Source: Bifidobacterium aquikefiri (GTDB lineage: Bacteria > Actinomycetota > Actinomycetes > Actinomycetales > Bifidobacteriaceae). Taken from it: 64,000 bases of DNA. The DNA lies in the NCBI RefSeq assembly GCF_002259795.1, contig NZ_MWXA01000008.1:62001-126000 (forward strand). The letters are read 5' to 3'. This document shows positions 18,878-28,916 of this stretch, piece after piece; positions within the stretch are counted from its first letter, which is position 1, and each line of letters opens with the position of its first letter. The notes under the pieces were generated by a model. It was not told the DNA's origin. It saw nothing but the letters and a program-made list of their open reading frames with translations, and did not search any database. The translations under genes were made by a program, and so were the position numbers.

Positions 18878-19620
18878 TATGATTCCGCATTGGTCTTTGG
18901 CTCGCGAATCATATATCCGATTCCACGCTTGGTCTGGATCAGGGCATCAACCTTGTGGACCTGGCCACTGCCGTCCTCCACCTCGATGCCGTCGACTTTC
19001 TTGCGAAGATACGAAATGTAGGATTCGACGATTGCCGCATCGCCGCCCCAGTCATATTGCCACACATGATCCAGAATCTGCGCCTTACTCAGCACCCTGC
19101 CTTCGTTATCCATAAGGTAGCGCAGCAGCTTGTACTCGGTAGGACTCAAATCGATTGCCTGCCCCGCACGGGAAACATCATGCGAATCCTCGTTGATTTC
19201 CAGATCACCGACCTTGATAATCGGGTCATCTTCAACCTGCTCGCGGGTTCTGCGCAGGATGGCACGGATACGCGCAACAACCTCTTCGAGGCTGAAAGGC
19301 TTAGTAACATAGTCATCGCCTCCGACCGTCAGACCCATGACCTTATCCTGGGTGTCATCTCGAGCGGTAAGGAAGAGCACCGGCGCATCGATGCCCTCCT
19401 GGCGAATGCGACGCGTGACGGTAAAACCATCGATGTCTGGCAGCATCACATCGAGCACAATCAGATCTGGCTGTGTCTTTTCTATCACCTCGATGGCCTC
19501 TGAACCAGAGGCGGCGGTCTCGACTTCAAATCCGGCAAAGTGCAGGGAGGCGACCAGAAGATCCCTGATGGAAGGTTCATCATCAACAACCACGATTGTG
19601 GCTTCTATTGGCTTGCTCAT
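18877..19620 (-). CDS. OmpR/PhoB-family response regulator
   Basis: 247 residues. The receiver domain has acidic pair Asp13-Asp14 (VVVDDEPS), the phospho-acceptor Asp57 (LIVLDVMLPDIDG), and the switch Thr and Lys in LFLTARDD and DYVTKPF. The C-terminal winged-helix domain (SPTEYKLLRYLMDNEGRVLS, ending GIGYMIRE) is OmpR-like. It should control transcription after phosphorylation by the kinase encoded next. Overall similarity is to PhoP/TcrX-type actinobacterial regulators. No target can be assigned from the window. Confidence 0.94.
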   Translation of the reverse strand: MSKPIEATIVVVDDEPSIRDLLVASLHFAGFEVETAASGSEAIEVIEKTQPDLIVLDVMLPDIDGFTVTRRIRQEGIDAPVLFLTARDDTQDKVMGLTVGGDDYVTKPFSLEEVVARIRAILRRTREQVEDDPIIKVGDLEINEDSHDVSRAGQAIDLSPTEYKLLRYLMDNEGRVLSKAQILDHVWQYDWGGDAAIVESYISYLRKKVDGIEVEDGSGQVHKVDALIQTKRGIGYMIREPKTNAES

Positions 19621-19635
19621 GGTTATAGCCTGACT

Positions 19636-20571
19636 CTAGAGGCTGGAGGTTCCCTGAGAACTTTCTGTATTATTCGTGCCATCTTGCCTACTCTCGCTTT
19701 CAGCAGAATTTCTCCCATGCCGCGCATGCCGACTTCTCGAGGATTTTCTCAATGACACCCCGGTATTCTTACGCTCTCCACGATGTGAATGTCTGTGGCC
19801 GCCTGGCTCCTTGCCCGCATGCCTTCTGCGCATAATCGTCACGACAAGGGTCACTATGGCCAAGAGAAGCAGCACAGCGGCGAAGATTGCCACGCCCACC
19901 CATACGGTCGAGGTAGTGGTTGAGGTCTTTTTCTCCTGAACAATGGCATTCATCATGTCTTTGGCGGAAGCCGCCCAGTCAGGAGTGCTTTGAGAAACGA
20001 TTGGATTGAGCGCAGCTTTCGAAAGATCGTCAACCGTTGACTGTTTCTTCAACCATTCATCTGAATTCGAAGAAACGGCAACGACCAGATTGCCATCCTG
20101 TGAAGCCACTGCGAGCATCACGGTATTGGGCTGAGGATCCAATGATTCCAATAGCTGGCTCGTCCATGTATTGGGATTCTTGCTATCGTCGAAGTTTGCC
20201 AGATACAGGAGTCTCACGGTGACGCCTGTCTCTTTCTTGGTACGGGTAATCGCGTCCGTCACTGAGGCAAGATCGCCGCCAAGAAGATTCTGAGTATCGG
20301 TTATTGCATCAGAAATTGTTGCCGATGACGAGCTGCTCGAAGAAGCATTTGTGGACGAGGAATCAGATGCACTCGGCGAGGCACTGGATGTCGCCGCCAA
20401 AGCTGGATTGCTCGATAGCGTGACAAGACTGATTGCAGCAACAAGGGCAAGAACCGATGCTATGACGGCAACACAAATGCGCACTGCAACATCACTGCCG
20501 CGCCTGCTCGCTGCATCCTTGTGCGCAGCATATTCGACCACATTGCCGTGACCGTTATCGGTTATGTCCAT
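19636..20571 (-). CDS. TPM-domain-like membrane protein
   Basis: About 311 residues. A signal-anchor helix (about residues 27-55, ending PALAATSSAS) and a Ser-rich linker precede a domain resembling TPM (TGVTVRLLYLANFDD, then NTVMLAVASQDGNLVVAVSS). A second membrane helix at about 210-232 leads to a basic His/Arg/Ser tail. TPM domains occur in envelope-stress and membrane-protein quality-control proteins; the exact role is unknown. The start is uncertain: GGAGG is 11 bases before the ATG at 20571 and 2 before one at 20580, and a GTG at 20589 is also in frame. It lies 15 bases upstream of the response regulator gene and may be in the same operon. Confidence 0.7.
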   Translation of the reverse strand: MDITDNGHGNVVEYAAHKDAASRRGSDVAVRICVAVIASVLALVAAISLVTLSSNPALAATSSASPSASDSSSTNASSSSSSSATISDAITDTQNLLGGDLASVTDAITRTKKETGVTVRLLYLANFDDSKNPNTWTSQLLESLDPQPNTVMLAVASQDGNLVVAVSSNSDEWLKKQSTVDDLSKAALNPIVSQSTPDWAASAKDMMNAIVQEKKTSTTTSTVWVGVAIFAAVLLLLAIVTLVVTIMRRRHAGKEPGGHRHSHRGERKNTGVSLRKSSRSRHARHGRNSAESESRQDGTNNTESSQGTSSL

Positions 20572-20652
20572 TATTCCCATATCCTCCACCCTAGCGGCTG
20601 GAATATTATTTCCCCGTATTTGTATCCATCACCTTATGCGAAAGGAATATCT

Positions 20653-20940
20653 ATGCCAAATTATCAAGTTGATTCCGAACGAATTCGCTCTTCAAGTGCA
20701 GCCGTCTCTTCCTCAATCAGTGCAATTCGTGATGCGGTCTCGGGCATGTATGCAAATATCAACGATCTGCAAAGTATGTGGACCGGTGGAGCGGCATCTC
20801 AGTTCAATACCGTTGCCGATCAATGGCGAAGTGCGCAACAACAGGTCGAGCAGTCGCTTGAGGCGATTCAGGATGCTCTTGCAAAAGCCTCGACGCTCTA
20901 TGAGGACGCCGAGTTGCAGGCTTCGCGCCTTTTTATGTGA
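20653..20940 (+). CDS. WXG100 family (ESAT-6-like) protein
   Basis: 95 residues, the family size. Two helices flank the WXG turn (DLQSMWTGGAASQFN), as in EsxA/EsxB proteins secreted by type VII systems. The C-terminus (STLYEDAELQASRLFM) includes a YxxxD/E export-type motif, YEDAE, in loose form. It has its own ribosome binding site (AAAGGA, 7 bases before ATG) and stands alone: no second Esx gene adjoins it and no EccC-type ATPase is in the window. It lies between the divergent TPM-like gene and the convergent groEL. Confidence 0.9.
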   Translation: MPNYQVDSERIRSSSAAVSSSISAIRDAVSGMYANINDLQSMWTGGAASQFNTVADQWRSAQQQVEQSLEAIQDALAKASTLYEDAELQASRLFM

Positions 20941-20954
20941 GTACTTATGCAAAA

Positions 20955-20985
20955 AGGGGCGGAGAGAACACATCTCTCCGCCCCT
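20955..20985 (-). terminator. Intrinsic terminator of groEL (possibly bidirectional)
   Basis: A 12-bp perfect GC-rich stem (AGGGGCGGAGAG) with a 7-base loop. On the minus strand it is followed by TTTTT. It lies between the convergent WXG100 and groEL genes. Confidence 0.9.
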
Positions 20986-21050
20986 CCTCATGAATGAATC
21001 ACTTCAACTCACGAGAGCGCTGATACACGCCTGCCGAATCATTATTTGAC

Positions 21051-22697
<1,647 letters not shown>

Positions 22698-22751
22698 TTA
22701 CGTATCCACTCCTCTACGAGCCTGCTCAATAACCAAACCGTCAGCTGTTCG

Positions 22752-22779
22752 ATTATCACTCTCGTATCGCGAGTGCCAA
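22752..22779 (-). promoter_or_regulatory. Predicted groEL promoter
   Basis: On the minus strand, TTGGCA (22774-22779) and GATAAT (22752-22757) are separated by 16 bases. This matches the vegetative consensus well and lies inside the first CIRCE box, so HrcA would block RNA polymerase directly. Confidence 0.7.
22753..22779. promoter_or_regulatory. CIRCE operator 1 (HrcA box)
   Basis: TTATCACTC-N9-GAGTGCCAA, close to the CIRCE consensus TTAGCACTC-N9-GAGTGCTAA with two changes. It is the operator nearer to groEL and overlaps the predicted promoter. Confidence 0.88.
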
Positions 22780-22787
22780 TTGCGAGA

Positions 22788-22814
22788 TTAGCACTCTCCA
22801 CCTGAGAGTGCCAA
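22788..22814. promoter_or_regulatory. CIRCE operator 2 (HrcA box)
   Basis: TTAGCACTC-N9-GAGTGCCAA, one change from the consensus. It is 35 bases upstream of box 1 centre to centre, between three and four helical turns. Confidence 0.92.
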
Positions 22815-22891
22815 CTATGCGTGCTGCGAACAGTGTTGAAGGTCCCTCACTTCATGTGTGGACTAACGATGCAAAGCCTGGAAATTTCTAT

Positions 22892-23028
22892 CCCCGTCAT
22901 TCCGAAAGGCATTTCTATCCCCGTCATCCCGAGCGGAGTCGAGGGATCTCATCCGTCGGCATCGCTGAGGTGAGATCCCTCGACTTCGCTCGGGATGACG
23001 GGGAGGAATGAGGCTCGGGATGACGGGG
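22892..23028. repeat. GTCATCCCGAGC-type palindromic intergenic repeat, second copy
   Basis: Arms 22919-22951 and 22971-23003 pair over 33 bp with one mismatch (core GTCATCCCGAGCGGAGTCGA). Partial direct copies flank it (CCCCGTCATTCCG at 22892, CTCGGGATGACGGGG up to 23028). It belongs to the same family as the repeat near 7700. Confidence 0.85.
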
Positions 23029-23098
23029 ACACACTTTTGCCTATTAACCCCACTTTTTTGCCTATAACCCGCCTATAACCCTGAAAAGGATACAAAAA

Positions 23099-23120
23099 AG
23101 GCTCCGGGCGACCGGAGCCT
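23099..23120 (-). terminator. Intrinsic terminator of cspA
   Basis: A 9-bp perfect stem AGGCTCCGG with a GCGA loop, followed by TTTTTTG on the minus strand, 22 bases after the cspA stop. Confidence 0.9.
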
Positions 23121-23142
23121 AGGCTAAAAAGTCTTGATTGAA

Positions 23143-23346
23143 TCAGATCTTGGTGACCTTCGTCGCCTGGAGACCCTTAGGTCCCTGCTCTACCTCGTAC
23201 TCGACCTTGTCGCCCTCATCGAGGGATTTGAATCCATCGGACTCGATAGCTGAGTAGTGAACGAATACATCTTCTCCACCATCGTTAGGGTTGATGAATC
23301 CGTAACCCTTGCCAGCGCTGAAGAATTTCACAGTGCCCTGTGCCAT
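23143..23346 (-). CDS. cspA: Cold-shock protein CspA
   Basis: 67 residues, a single cold-shock domain of standard length. Both RNA-binding motifs are present: [11 protein letters not shown] and DVFVHYSAI. It binds single-stranded RNA and DNA and melts RNA structure. The leader (about 23347-23430) is long and may hold cold-responsive structure, though none is proven. A strong terminator makes it monocistronic. It is distinct from the longer cold-shock protein at 16341. Confidence 0.96.
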   Translation of the reverse strand: MAQGTVKFFSAGKGYGFINPNDGGEDVFVHYSAIESDGFKSLDEGDKVEYEVEQGPKGLQATKVTKI

Positions 23347-23549
23347 AACAAACTTCCTTAGAAAAGTGCCGCGTCACGGCAGAAGCGAAACTCACCGCTA
23401 CTATCCGGTCGGCATATACATTCTAGACACGAAAAAGAGCAAAACGCCGAATTTGATGAATTTTTCTCAGGTTTTTTGAAGATATTTCTGATACAAAGCT
23501 TTCTTCCGTGCCTGTAGCAACGAATTTCAGCTATTTTACATCCACGACA

Positions 23550-24209
23550 TCATTGCATCAGAACCGCAACCACCGGAGCTGCGACAGAAGTCATCTGCGT
23601 GACAGTAGAAATACCGAGCGAACTTGCAACTGCCTCGGCGGTTGCCTTGTCTGTTTCATTTTGATACCAGACAACGCTTGCAGTCGGCAAACTTCCCGTC
23701 GGATTCGCCGCTACAACGTTGGTGAAGCCGGCATTGTTCAGCACTGTCTTCTGCTTCGCAGCATAGCCTGCGACTGAAGTGCCATTGATCACGCGAACGC
23801 TCGTACTCTTATTGACAGCCTCCGAAGTGCTCGAGGAACTTGATGAGCTCGGTGAAGACGAGCTCGGCGATGACGAAGCGGAGGAAGATTCTGTGTCTGA
23901 AGCTGATGTGGACGACGAACTCGTATCAGAGGCAGAGCTCGATGCTGAACTAGACGATGCCGATGAAGAAGCTGTGCTGCTCGAAGCCGCAGTCCATGGC
24001 ATCCTGATGTTGGAAGCGGCTCCAGAGAGCAGTGCCCACGCCAAGAAGCCCAGCAGCACTGCAATCAGTAGGACAACGAAGTATGGCATGGTGCGCGACG
24101 CCAAGGAGCGAGTACCACGATGGACGCCCATCGGACCAGCGGGCGGGTTATCAAACTCATCTCGTGTGTAAGAATCATAACCTGTCCGCTCATTACGCTT
24201 GTGTGCCAT
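23550..24209 (-). CDS. LytR_C domain membrane protein
   Basis: 219 residues. A basic cytoplasmic N-terminus (MAHKRNERTGYDSYTRDEFD), one membrane helix (MPYFVVLLIAVLLGFLAWAL), a Ser/Thr/Ala linker of about 60 residues (probably wall-spanning and extended), then a LytR C-terminal domain (TSVRVINGTSVAGYAAKQKT, then VVWYQNETDKATAEAVASSL). LytR_C domains are found with LCP-type cell-wall ligases; no LCP domain is attached here. The start has GAGGAG upstream. It diverges from ung. Confidence 0.88.
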   Translation of the reverse strand: MAHKRNERTGYDSYTRDEFDNPPAGPMGVHRGTRSLASRTMPYFVVLLIAVLLGFLAWALLSGAASNIRMPWTAASSSTASSSASSSSASSSASDTSSSSTSASDTESSSASSSPSSSSPSSSSSSSTSEAVNKSTSVRVINGTSVAGYAAKQKTVLNNAGFTNVVAANPTGSLPTASVVWYQNETDKATAEAVASSLGISTVTQMTSVAAPVVAVLMQ

Positions 24210-24326
24210 ATAACCGCTCCTCGTCCGACTACATACAGAGTGTAATATCCTCACAGCCCAAGAGGACAATTCCTTCAACATCTTATACGATGTGCCCTCA
24301 AATCGTACGCTCACCTTTGCGTCCTG

Positions 24327-25091
24327 ATGGCTACTACTGTGTTCAGTATGGAACAATCCTCACCGACACCTCATATCAAACCCCTCAATCAGCTCGTCGA
24401 GGCTGGATGGGCGGATGCCCTGGCACCAGTCGAACCAAACATTCACCATATGGGCGATTTTCTACGTAATGAACTCCGAGCAGGCAGACCATTCCTGCCA
24501 GCGAGCGCAAACATTCTGCGGGCATTCAGCATTCCCTTCGATTCGATTCGTGTGCTTATCGTCGGTCAGGATCCCTATCCAACACCCGGCCATCCGGTGG
24601 GTTTCAGCTTCTGCGTGGATGCTCATGTCAGCCCATTACCAGGAAGTCTGCGCAATATCTACACTGAACTGATGTCTGATGTCCATGTTCCACAACCCAT
24701 GAACGGCGATCTGACTCCTTGGACCACCCGTGGAGTGATGTTGTTGAACAGATGCCTTACGGTAGGCGTGGGCAAACCTGCCAGCCACCGTAACAAGGGT
24801 TGGGAACAGATAACCGATGCTGCAATCACTGCGCTGAACGCGCGGACCGACGCACAGGGCAATCCCCTTCCACTCGTTGCAATATTGTGGGGCAGACAGG
24901 CACAGAGTCTCGAACCGCTATTGAGCAACGCCTTCATCATTGCATCTCCCCATCCCAGCCCGCTTTCCGTCAGATACGGTTTCTTTGGTTCCAAGCCATT
25001 TTCAAGGGCAAATGCAGCCTTGGAATCCATGGGCGCCAAGCCCATCGATTGGAGCCTTCCAAGCAACGAGAGAAGCAATGGTCTCAACTGA
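24327..25091 (+). CDS. ung: Uracil-DNA glycosylase
   Basis: 254 residues. Removes uracil from DNA. The catalytic water-activating Asp is in [16 protein letters not shown], the usual actinobacterial form with Pro replacing the His of the GQDPYH motif. The C-terminal HPSPLS loop and FSRANAAL follow. The start is either 24327 or 24348 (MEQSSPTP); neither has a good ribosome binding site, and a possible TATACG -10 sequence lies about 45 bases upstream, giving a short leader. The moxR gene follows on the same strand after about 170 bases. Confidence 0.94.
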   Translation: MATTVFSMEQSSPTPHIKPLNQLVEAGWADALAPVEPNIHHMGDFLRNELRAGRPFLPASANILRAFSIPFDSIRVLIVGQDPYPTPGHPVGFSFCVDAHVSPLPGSLRNIYTELMSDVHVPQPMNGDLTPWTTRGVMLLNRCLTVGVGKPASHRNKGWEQITDAAITALNARTDAQGNPLPLVAILWGRQAQSLEPLLSNAFIIASPHPSPLSVRYGFFGSKPFSRANAALESMGAKPIDWSLPSNERSNGLN

Positions 25092-25264
25092 ACCAAGAAT
25101 CATGGTCAGAAACAGCAGTTACAGTGGTGCGTATGGCATTATTTCCTCCGCAACCACAAGATGGCGCAAAAGACAACGCTCCCGAAGATGCACGACATCG
25201 CTCGGCTGACTCTCATGCAGACGAGACAGAGAGTACAGATTTTCCTATGAAACCGGAGACACTC

Positions 25265-26278
25265 ATGCAAACGCTCAACAAAGATCCGCTCACCCACGAC
25301 GATGAACAGCGAGCACGACAATTCGCTGATACCATTCGTTCGCGATTTGCTCAGACACTCATCGGTCAGGACAATCTTCGTGAGTCTCTGATTGTCACGA
25401 TGGTCGCCGGTGGTCACATTCTCATTGAATCGGTTCCCGGTCTGGCCAAGACCACGGCCGCCCAAACCCTGGCAACGTCGGTTTCGGGAAGTTTCAAGCG
25501 CGTGCAGTGCACCCCCGATCTGATGCCTTCCGATCTCGTCGGTACTCAGGTCTTCGATTTCTCTACACAGCATTTCACCACCATGATTGGCCCGATTCAC
25601 GCCAATTTCGTTTTGCTCGACGAGATCAACCGTTCCAACGCCAAAACACAGTCAGCGATGCTCGAAGCCATGGCTGAGGGCACAACGACCATCGGTGGAG
25701 AGGCCATCAAGCTTCCCAAGCCATTCATGGTTATCGCCACGCAGAATCCCATCGAAGAAGAGGGCACGTATAACCTTCCTGAAGCACAGATGGACCGTTT
25801 CATGATGAAGGCCGTCATGACATATCCCAGTGCGCAAGACGAGCAGAAGATGCTTCAGCTGCTCACCAGACGAGGTACGGACACGGTGAATACAGAGACG
25901 CTCGGCTCTGACATCATCTCCATCAAGGATGTCGAATTCCTCCGCGCGGCTGCCCGCAAGGTACATGTTTCTGACGCGATCATGAATTATGCCGTCGATC
26001 TGGCCGCCACCAGCCGCGGAGCAGGAACCCATCCGATTCAGGGTCTTTCCAACCTGGTCCGTCTGGGCGCGAGCCCTCGAGCCTCAATCGCTCTCACGCG
26101 CATTGGTCAGGCAAACGCCTTACTCGCGGGTCGCGATTTCGTCATTCCCGAGGACATCAAGGCGTATGTGCACGAGGTGCTTCGTCACCGTATTCTGCTC
26201 ACTTTCGAGGCTTTGGCCGATGGCGTCGCAAGCGATGAGGTGATTGATTCCATCGTGCAGGCGGTGCCCGTACCATGA
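25265..26278 (+). CDS. MoxR-family AAA+ ATPase
   Basis: 337 residues from the chosen start. Walker A is the MoxR variant ESVPGLAKTTAAQTLA and Walker B is FVLLDEINRSNAKTQSAMLE, followed by a sensor region IATQNPIEEEGTYNLPEAQ. MoxR ATPases act as chaperones that mature or load proteins with VWA domains, which matches the next four genes. The start at 25265 has GGAG 7 bases upstream. In-frame ATGs at 25247 and 25133 would add 6 and 44 residues, the latter an acidic tail. The stop overlaps the next start (ATGA). Confidence 0.92.
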   Translation: MQTLNKDPLTHDDEQRARQFADTIRSRFAQTLIGQDNLRESLIVTMVAGGHILIESVPGLAKTTAAQTLATSVSGSFKRVQCTPDLMPSDLVGTQVFDFSTQHFTTMIGPIHANFVLLDEINRSNAKTQSAMLEAMAEGTTTIGGEAIKLPKPFMVIATQNPIEEEGTYNLPEAQMDRFMMKAVMTYPSAQDEQKMLQLLTRRGTDTVNTETLGSDIISIKDVEFLRAAARKVHVSDAIMNYAVDLAATSRGAGTHPIQGLSNLVRLGASPRASIALTRIGQANALLAGRDFVIPEDIKAYVHEVLRHRILLTFEALADGVASDEVIDSIVQAVPVP

Positions 26279-27267
26279 GTTCGCTGAAACATACAACACG
26301 CTCCAATGCATCCGGTGACCCCATCCGCAGGAAGATAGAGTCATTGGGCAGCACCCTGAGCCTACCCACGGTACGTCGCGCGATGGGCGCTCTGGAAGGT
26401 GAGCACGCATCACGACAACGAGGCGGCAGTCAGGACACGCTCGACATTAGAGCGTACGAGCCTGGAGACGAGGCACGTCTTATCGATTGGAAAACCAGTG
26501 CGCGCATTGGCCGTCCGATGATCGCCGAGAAGGAGAGACCCTCCACGAGTCGTGTGTGGATGCTGCTCGACATGGGCATGGAAATGTCAGGGAGTTGCGA
26601 GGGCGGCGAACGCGCATTGGATGTGGCATGCAATGCGCTTGCCATGTTCGCAACGCTCTCGCTGCGTCGTTCGGACGATATCTCATTGGTTCTGGGCGAT
26701 TCTGCGAACATCACGCGCATTCAGTTCAATGGCGGCTTCGCGCAATTTGAACGCCGTCTTGACGCAGCTACCGAACGCGAATTGGACAGACCGCGCAACC
26801 TTGATGCGCTGCTGGACTATGGCAGGAGAATTCAGGATCGCAATGCGCTGGTGGTACTGGCAACAGATGATACCGCATTGGAAAAGCCCCAGCTTGAGAA
26901 GATCAGGCAGCTTGCGCAGTCACATCCAGTGGTCGTGATCAATGTGGTCACGGTCAATCCCTTCTCACGGCCGAGGTTGTATCACCGTGTCGTCGAAGCG
27001 CGAACAGGGCGATTCATTCCGGCGTTTCTTGCCAAACAGTCCAACGCCGAGGGCGTCGAGAACCATCGACGTTTCAACGCGACCCAGCTCCTTCACGAAT
27101 TGCAGAAATCAGGTTCACGAATGTTGCGTTCCAGTTCAAGTGAGCTGATGTTCCATGATTTTGTCAGGCTCGTTTCAGTATCGCTTGCTCGCAGTTCCAC
27201 GAATCGAATTGTGAAGCCATATGTAAGGCAAGCAGGTAAGGCAACGGTTGGAGACGGCGCTCAATGA
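26275..27267 (+). CDS. DUF58 domain protein
   Basis: 330 residues. The DUF58 signature is seen in RAYEPGDEARLIDWKTSARI and the following VWA-like fold (VWMLLDMGMEMSGSCEGGER). DUF58 proteins are regular partners of MoxR ATPases and VWA proteins. No membrane helix is obvious, so it is cytoplasmic or peripheral. It overlaps both the preceding and following genes by four bases (ATGA), so the operon is translationally coupled. The precise biochemical role is unknown. Confidence 0.9.
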   Translation: MSSLKHTTRSNASGDPIRRKIESLGSTLSLPTVRRAMGALEGEHASRQRGGSQDTLDIRAYEPGDEARLIDWKTSARIGRPMIAEKERPSTSRVWMLLDMGMEMSGSCEGGERALDVACNALAMFATLSLRRSDDISLVLGDSANITRIQFNGGFAQFERRLDAATERELDRPRNLDALLDYGRRIQDRNALVVLATDDTALEKPQLEKIRQLAQSHPVVVINVVTVNPFSRPRLYHRVVEARTGRFIPAFLAKQSNAEGVENHRRFNATQLLHELQKSGSRMLRSSSSELMFHDFVRLVSVSLARSSTNRIVKPYVRQAGKATVGDGAQ

Positions 27268-27839
27268 ACGATGTCTTCATCATTGCGGCATTTCCCGCTC
27301 AGCGATCAGCGACTGCCACCATTGCAACCATTGACACCTCAAACCTCACAGTCGCAGGGGAACTGGGGATGCACGGCCTTTGGCTGGCGACACTCGTGGG
27401 CATACTGCTTGTCTTTGCATTGATCGCACTGATCGTTTGGCTGTGGCATCCACGCAAGGTCAAGTTGCTCAAACGAACCGGTGCGCATAGTCAGACTTCA
27501 CGCACCGATCCTTGGCATGGGCGCATTGACGACATTGAGCAGCGCTACGAGTCTGGCGAGATCACTCGCGAAGAGGCATTCGTCGCATTGGCTCGGGTGG
27601 CTCGGGAATATGCCTCAAAGAATCTGAGCAAGGATGTCAGGTCCAATACGCTGGCAGAATTCGGCAATGAGTCCAGAATGGGCAGCAATAGGCATGGCAT
27701 CGACTTGCTTCGTCAGACGATAGCGGCACTGTATCCACCGGAGTTCGCCGATACGACGAACAATCGTCAGGCAAAGGAATCGACGGTACATGAGGCAGCG
27801 CGATGGGTTGGTCGTCTCACAGAAAGGTGGCGCATATAG
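27264..27839 (+). CDS. Small membrane protein of the MoxR operon
   Basis: 191 residues. A short N-terminal segment that could be extracytoplasmic (about residues 1-35), one strong membrane helix (LWLATLVGILLVFALIALIVW), a basic cytoplasmic stretch, then a helical domain with ITREEAFVALARVAREY and AALYPPEFADT. Its position between DUF58 and the VWA genes is that of the DUF4381-type anchor in other MoxR operons; I infer an equivalent role but do not recognise the family with certainty. It overlaps the DUF58 stop by four bases, and the next gene starts at the base after its stop. Confidence 0.8.
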   Translation: MNDVFIIAAFPAQRSATATIATIDTSNLTVAGELGMHGLWLATLVGILLVFALIALIVWLWHPRKVKLLKRTGAHSQTSRTDPWHGRIDDIEQRYESGEITREEAFVALARVAREYASKNLSKDVRSNTLAEFGNESRMGSNRHGIDLLRQTIAALYPPEFADTTNNRQAKESTVHEAARWVGRLTERWRI

Positions 27840-28916
27840 ATGGGAGTGCTTATATGGCGCTGGCCTTGGGTTTTCGCAATAGTTGCGGTTGCAATCGCCG
27901 TGGTCTTGGTCTCGATGTGGTGGCGCAATCGACGTAATTATGTGTCCAATGTGCGCGATGATGATGCTGAGGTCTGGAACATCGACACCCATATGCAGAC
28001 GGAAAGCATCGCAGAGCAATACCGTACCTGGCGCAATCTCAACCGGCTTGCGATGGGATTGCTTTCCCTGGCGCTGATTGTGGCTGGTGCACTCAATGCA
28101 CGTCCCTCTTCGGTAGACACGACCGAGGAGCACAGCAGCACCCGAGATATTGTGCTGTGCCTCGACGTTTCCGGTTCTGCCCTCCCCTATGATCGCACCA
28201 TCATTGCCACCTATCTTGGTCTGGTTTCGAACTTTCAGGGCGAACGCATCGGCATGAGTATATTCAATTCTACGTCCCGCACCGTCTTTCCACTTACCGA
28301 TGATTATTCGCTTGTCTCTCAGCAATTGCGCAAGGCAGACAAAATCCTCGATGGCGTGCAGTCGCAGAAAGACATAGACAAGATGAGCGACAAGGATTAT
28401 CAGGCTATTTCCGATTGGCTTGATGGAACGCAGAATCGCGAGAACGAAACGTCTCTGATAGGCGATGGGCTGGTGAACTGCTCCGCCATGCTTCCCGGTT
28501 TCTCATACTCGGGAACTAGCGCGACAGGAACGAATTCCAGCCGTTCCTCATCCATCGTTCTGGCAACGGATAACGTCGTTTCCGGCAAATCCACGTATTC
28601 CCTGAAGCAGGCACTTGACTTGGCACAGTCCGCAAAGATCAACGTCGATGGACTCTTCGCGGGACCTGAGGAGAGTGAAGACGATGCGACCACCATTGCA
28701 ATGAAGGACGAAATTCAATCGCATGGAGGTATCTTCCTTGCAACAAGCGCCAATGCCGGAGTCGAAGATTTGGTAAAGCAGATTGAAAGCAAGCGCAATG
28801 GCAGTGAGGAATCCAATAATCAGGCAAGCATCGTGGATGAGCCCACGTGGTGGGTTCTCGGCCTTGCGATACTGTATGGCGGATTCATGCTCACCGTTTG
28901 GAGGTTGCGCCGATGA
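27840..28916 (+). CDS. VWA domain membrane protein 1
   Basis: 358 residues. Two membrane helices near the N-terminus (about 8-28 and 70-88) and one at the C-terminus bracket a von Willebrand factor A domain. The metal-ion site DVSGSA (DxSGS) is in IVLCLDVSGSALPYDRT; other VWA strands include GERIGMSIFNST and SIVLATDNVVSGK. This is the BatA-like position of the Bat/MoxR cluster, so assembly with the second VWA protein at the membrane is inferred. It overlaps the next gene by four bases. Confidence 0.9.
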   Translation: MGVLIWRWPWVFAIVAVAIAVVLVSMWWRNRRNYVSNVRDDDAEVWNIDTHMQTESIAEQYRTWRNLNRLAMGLLSLALIVAGALNARPSSVDTTEEHSSTRDIVLCLDVSGSALPYDRTIIATYLGLVSNFQGERIGMSIFNSTSRTVFPLTDDYSLVSQQLRKADKILDGVQSQKDIDKMSDKDYQAISDWLDGTQNRENETSLIGDGLVNCSAMLPGFSYSGTSATGTNSSRSSSIVLATDNVVSGKSTYSLKQALDLAQSAKINVDGLFAGPEESEDDATTIAMKDEIQSHGGIFLATSANAGVEDLVKQIESKRNGSEESNNQASIVDEPTWWVLGLAILYGGFMLTVWRLRR

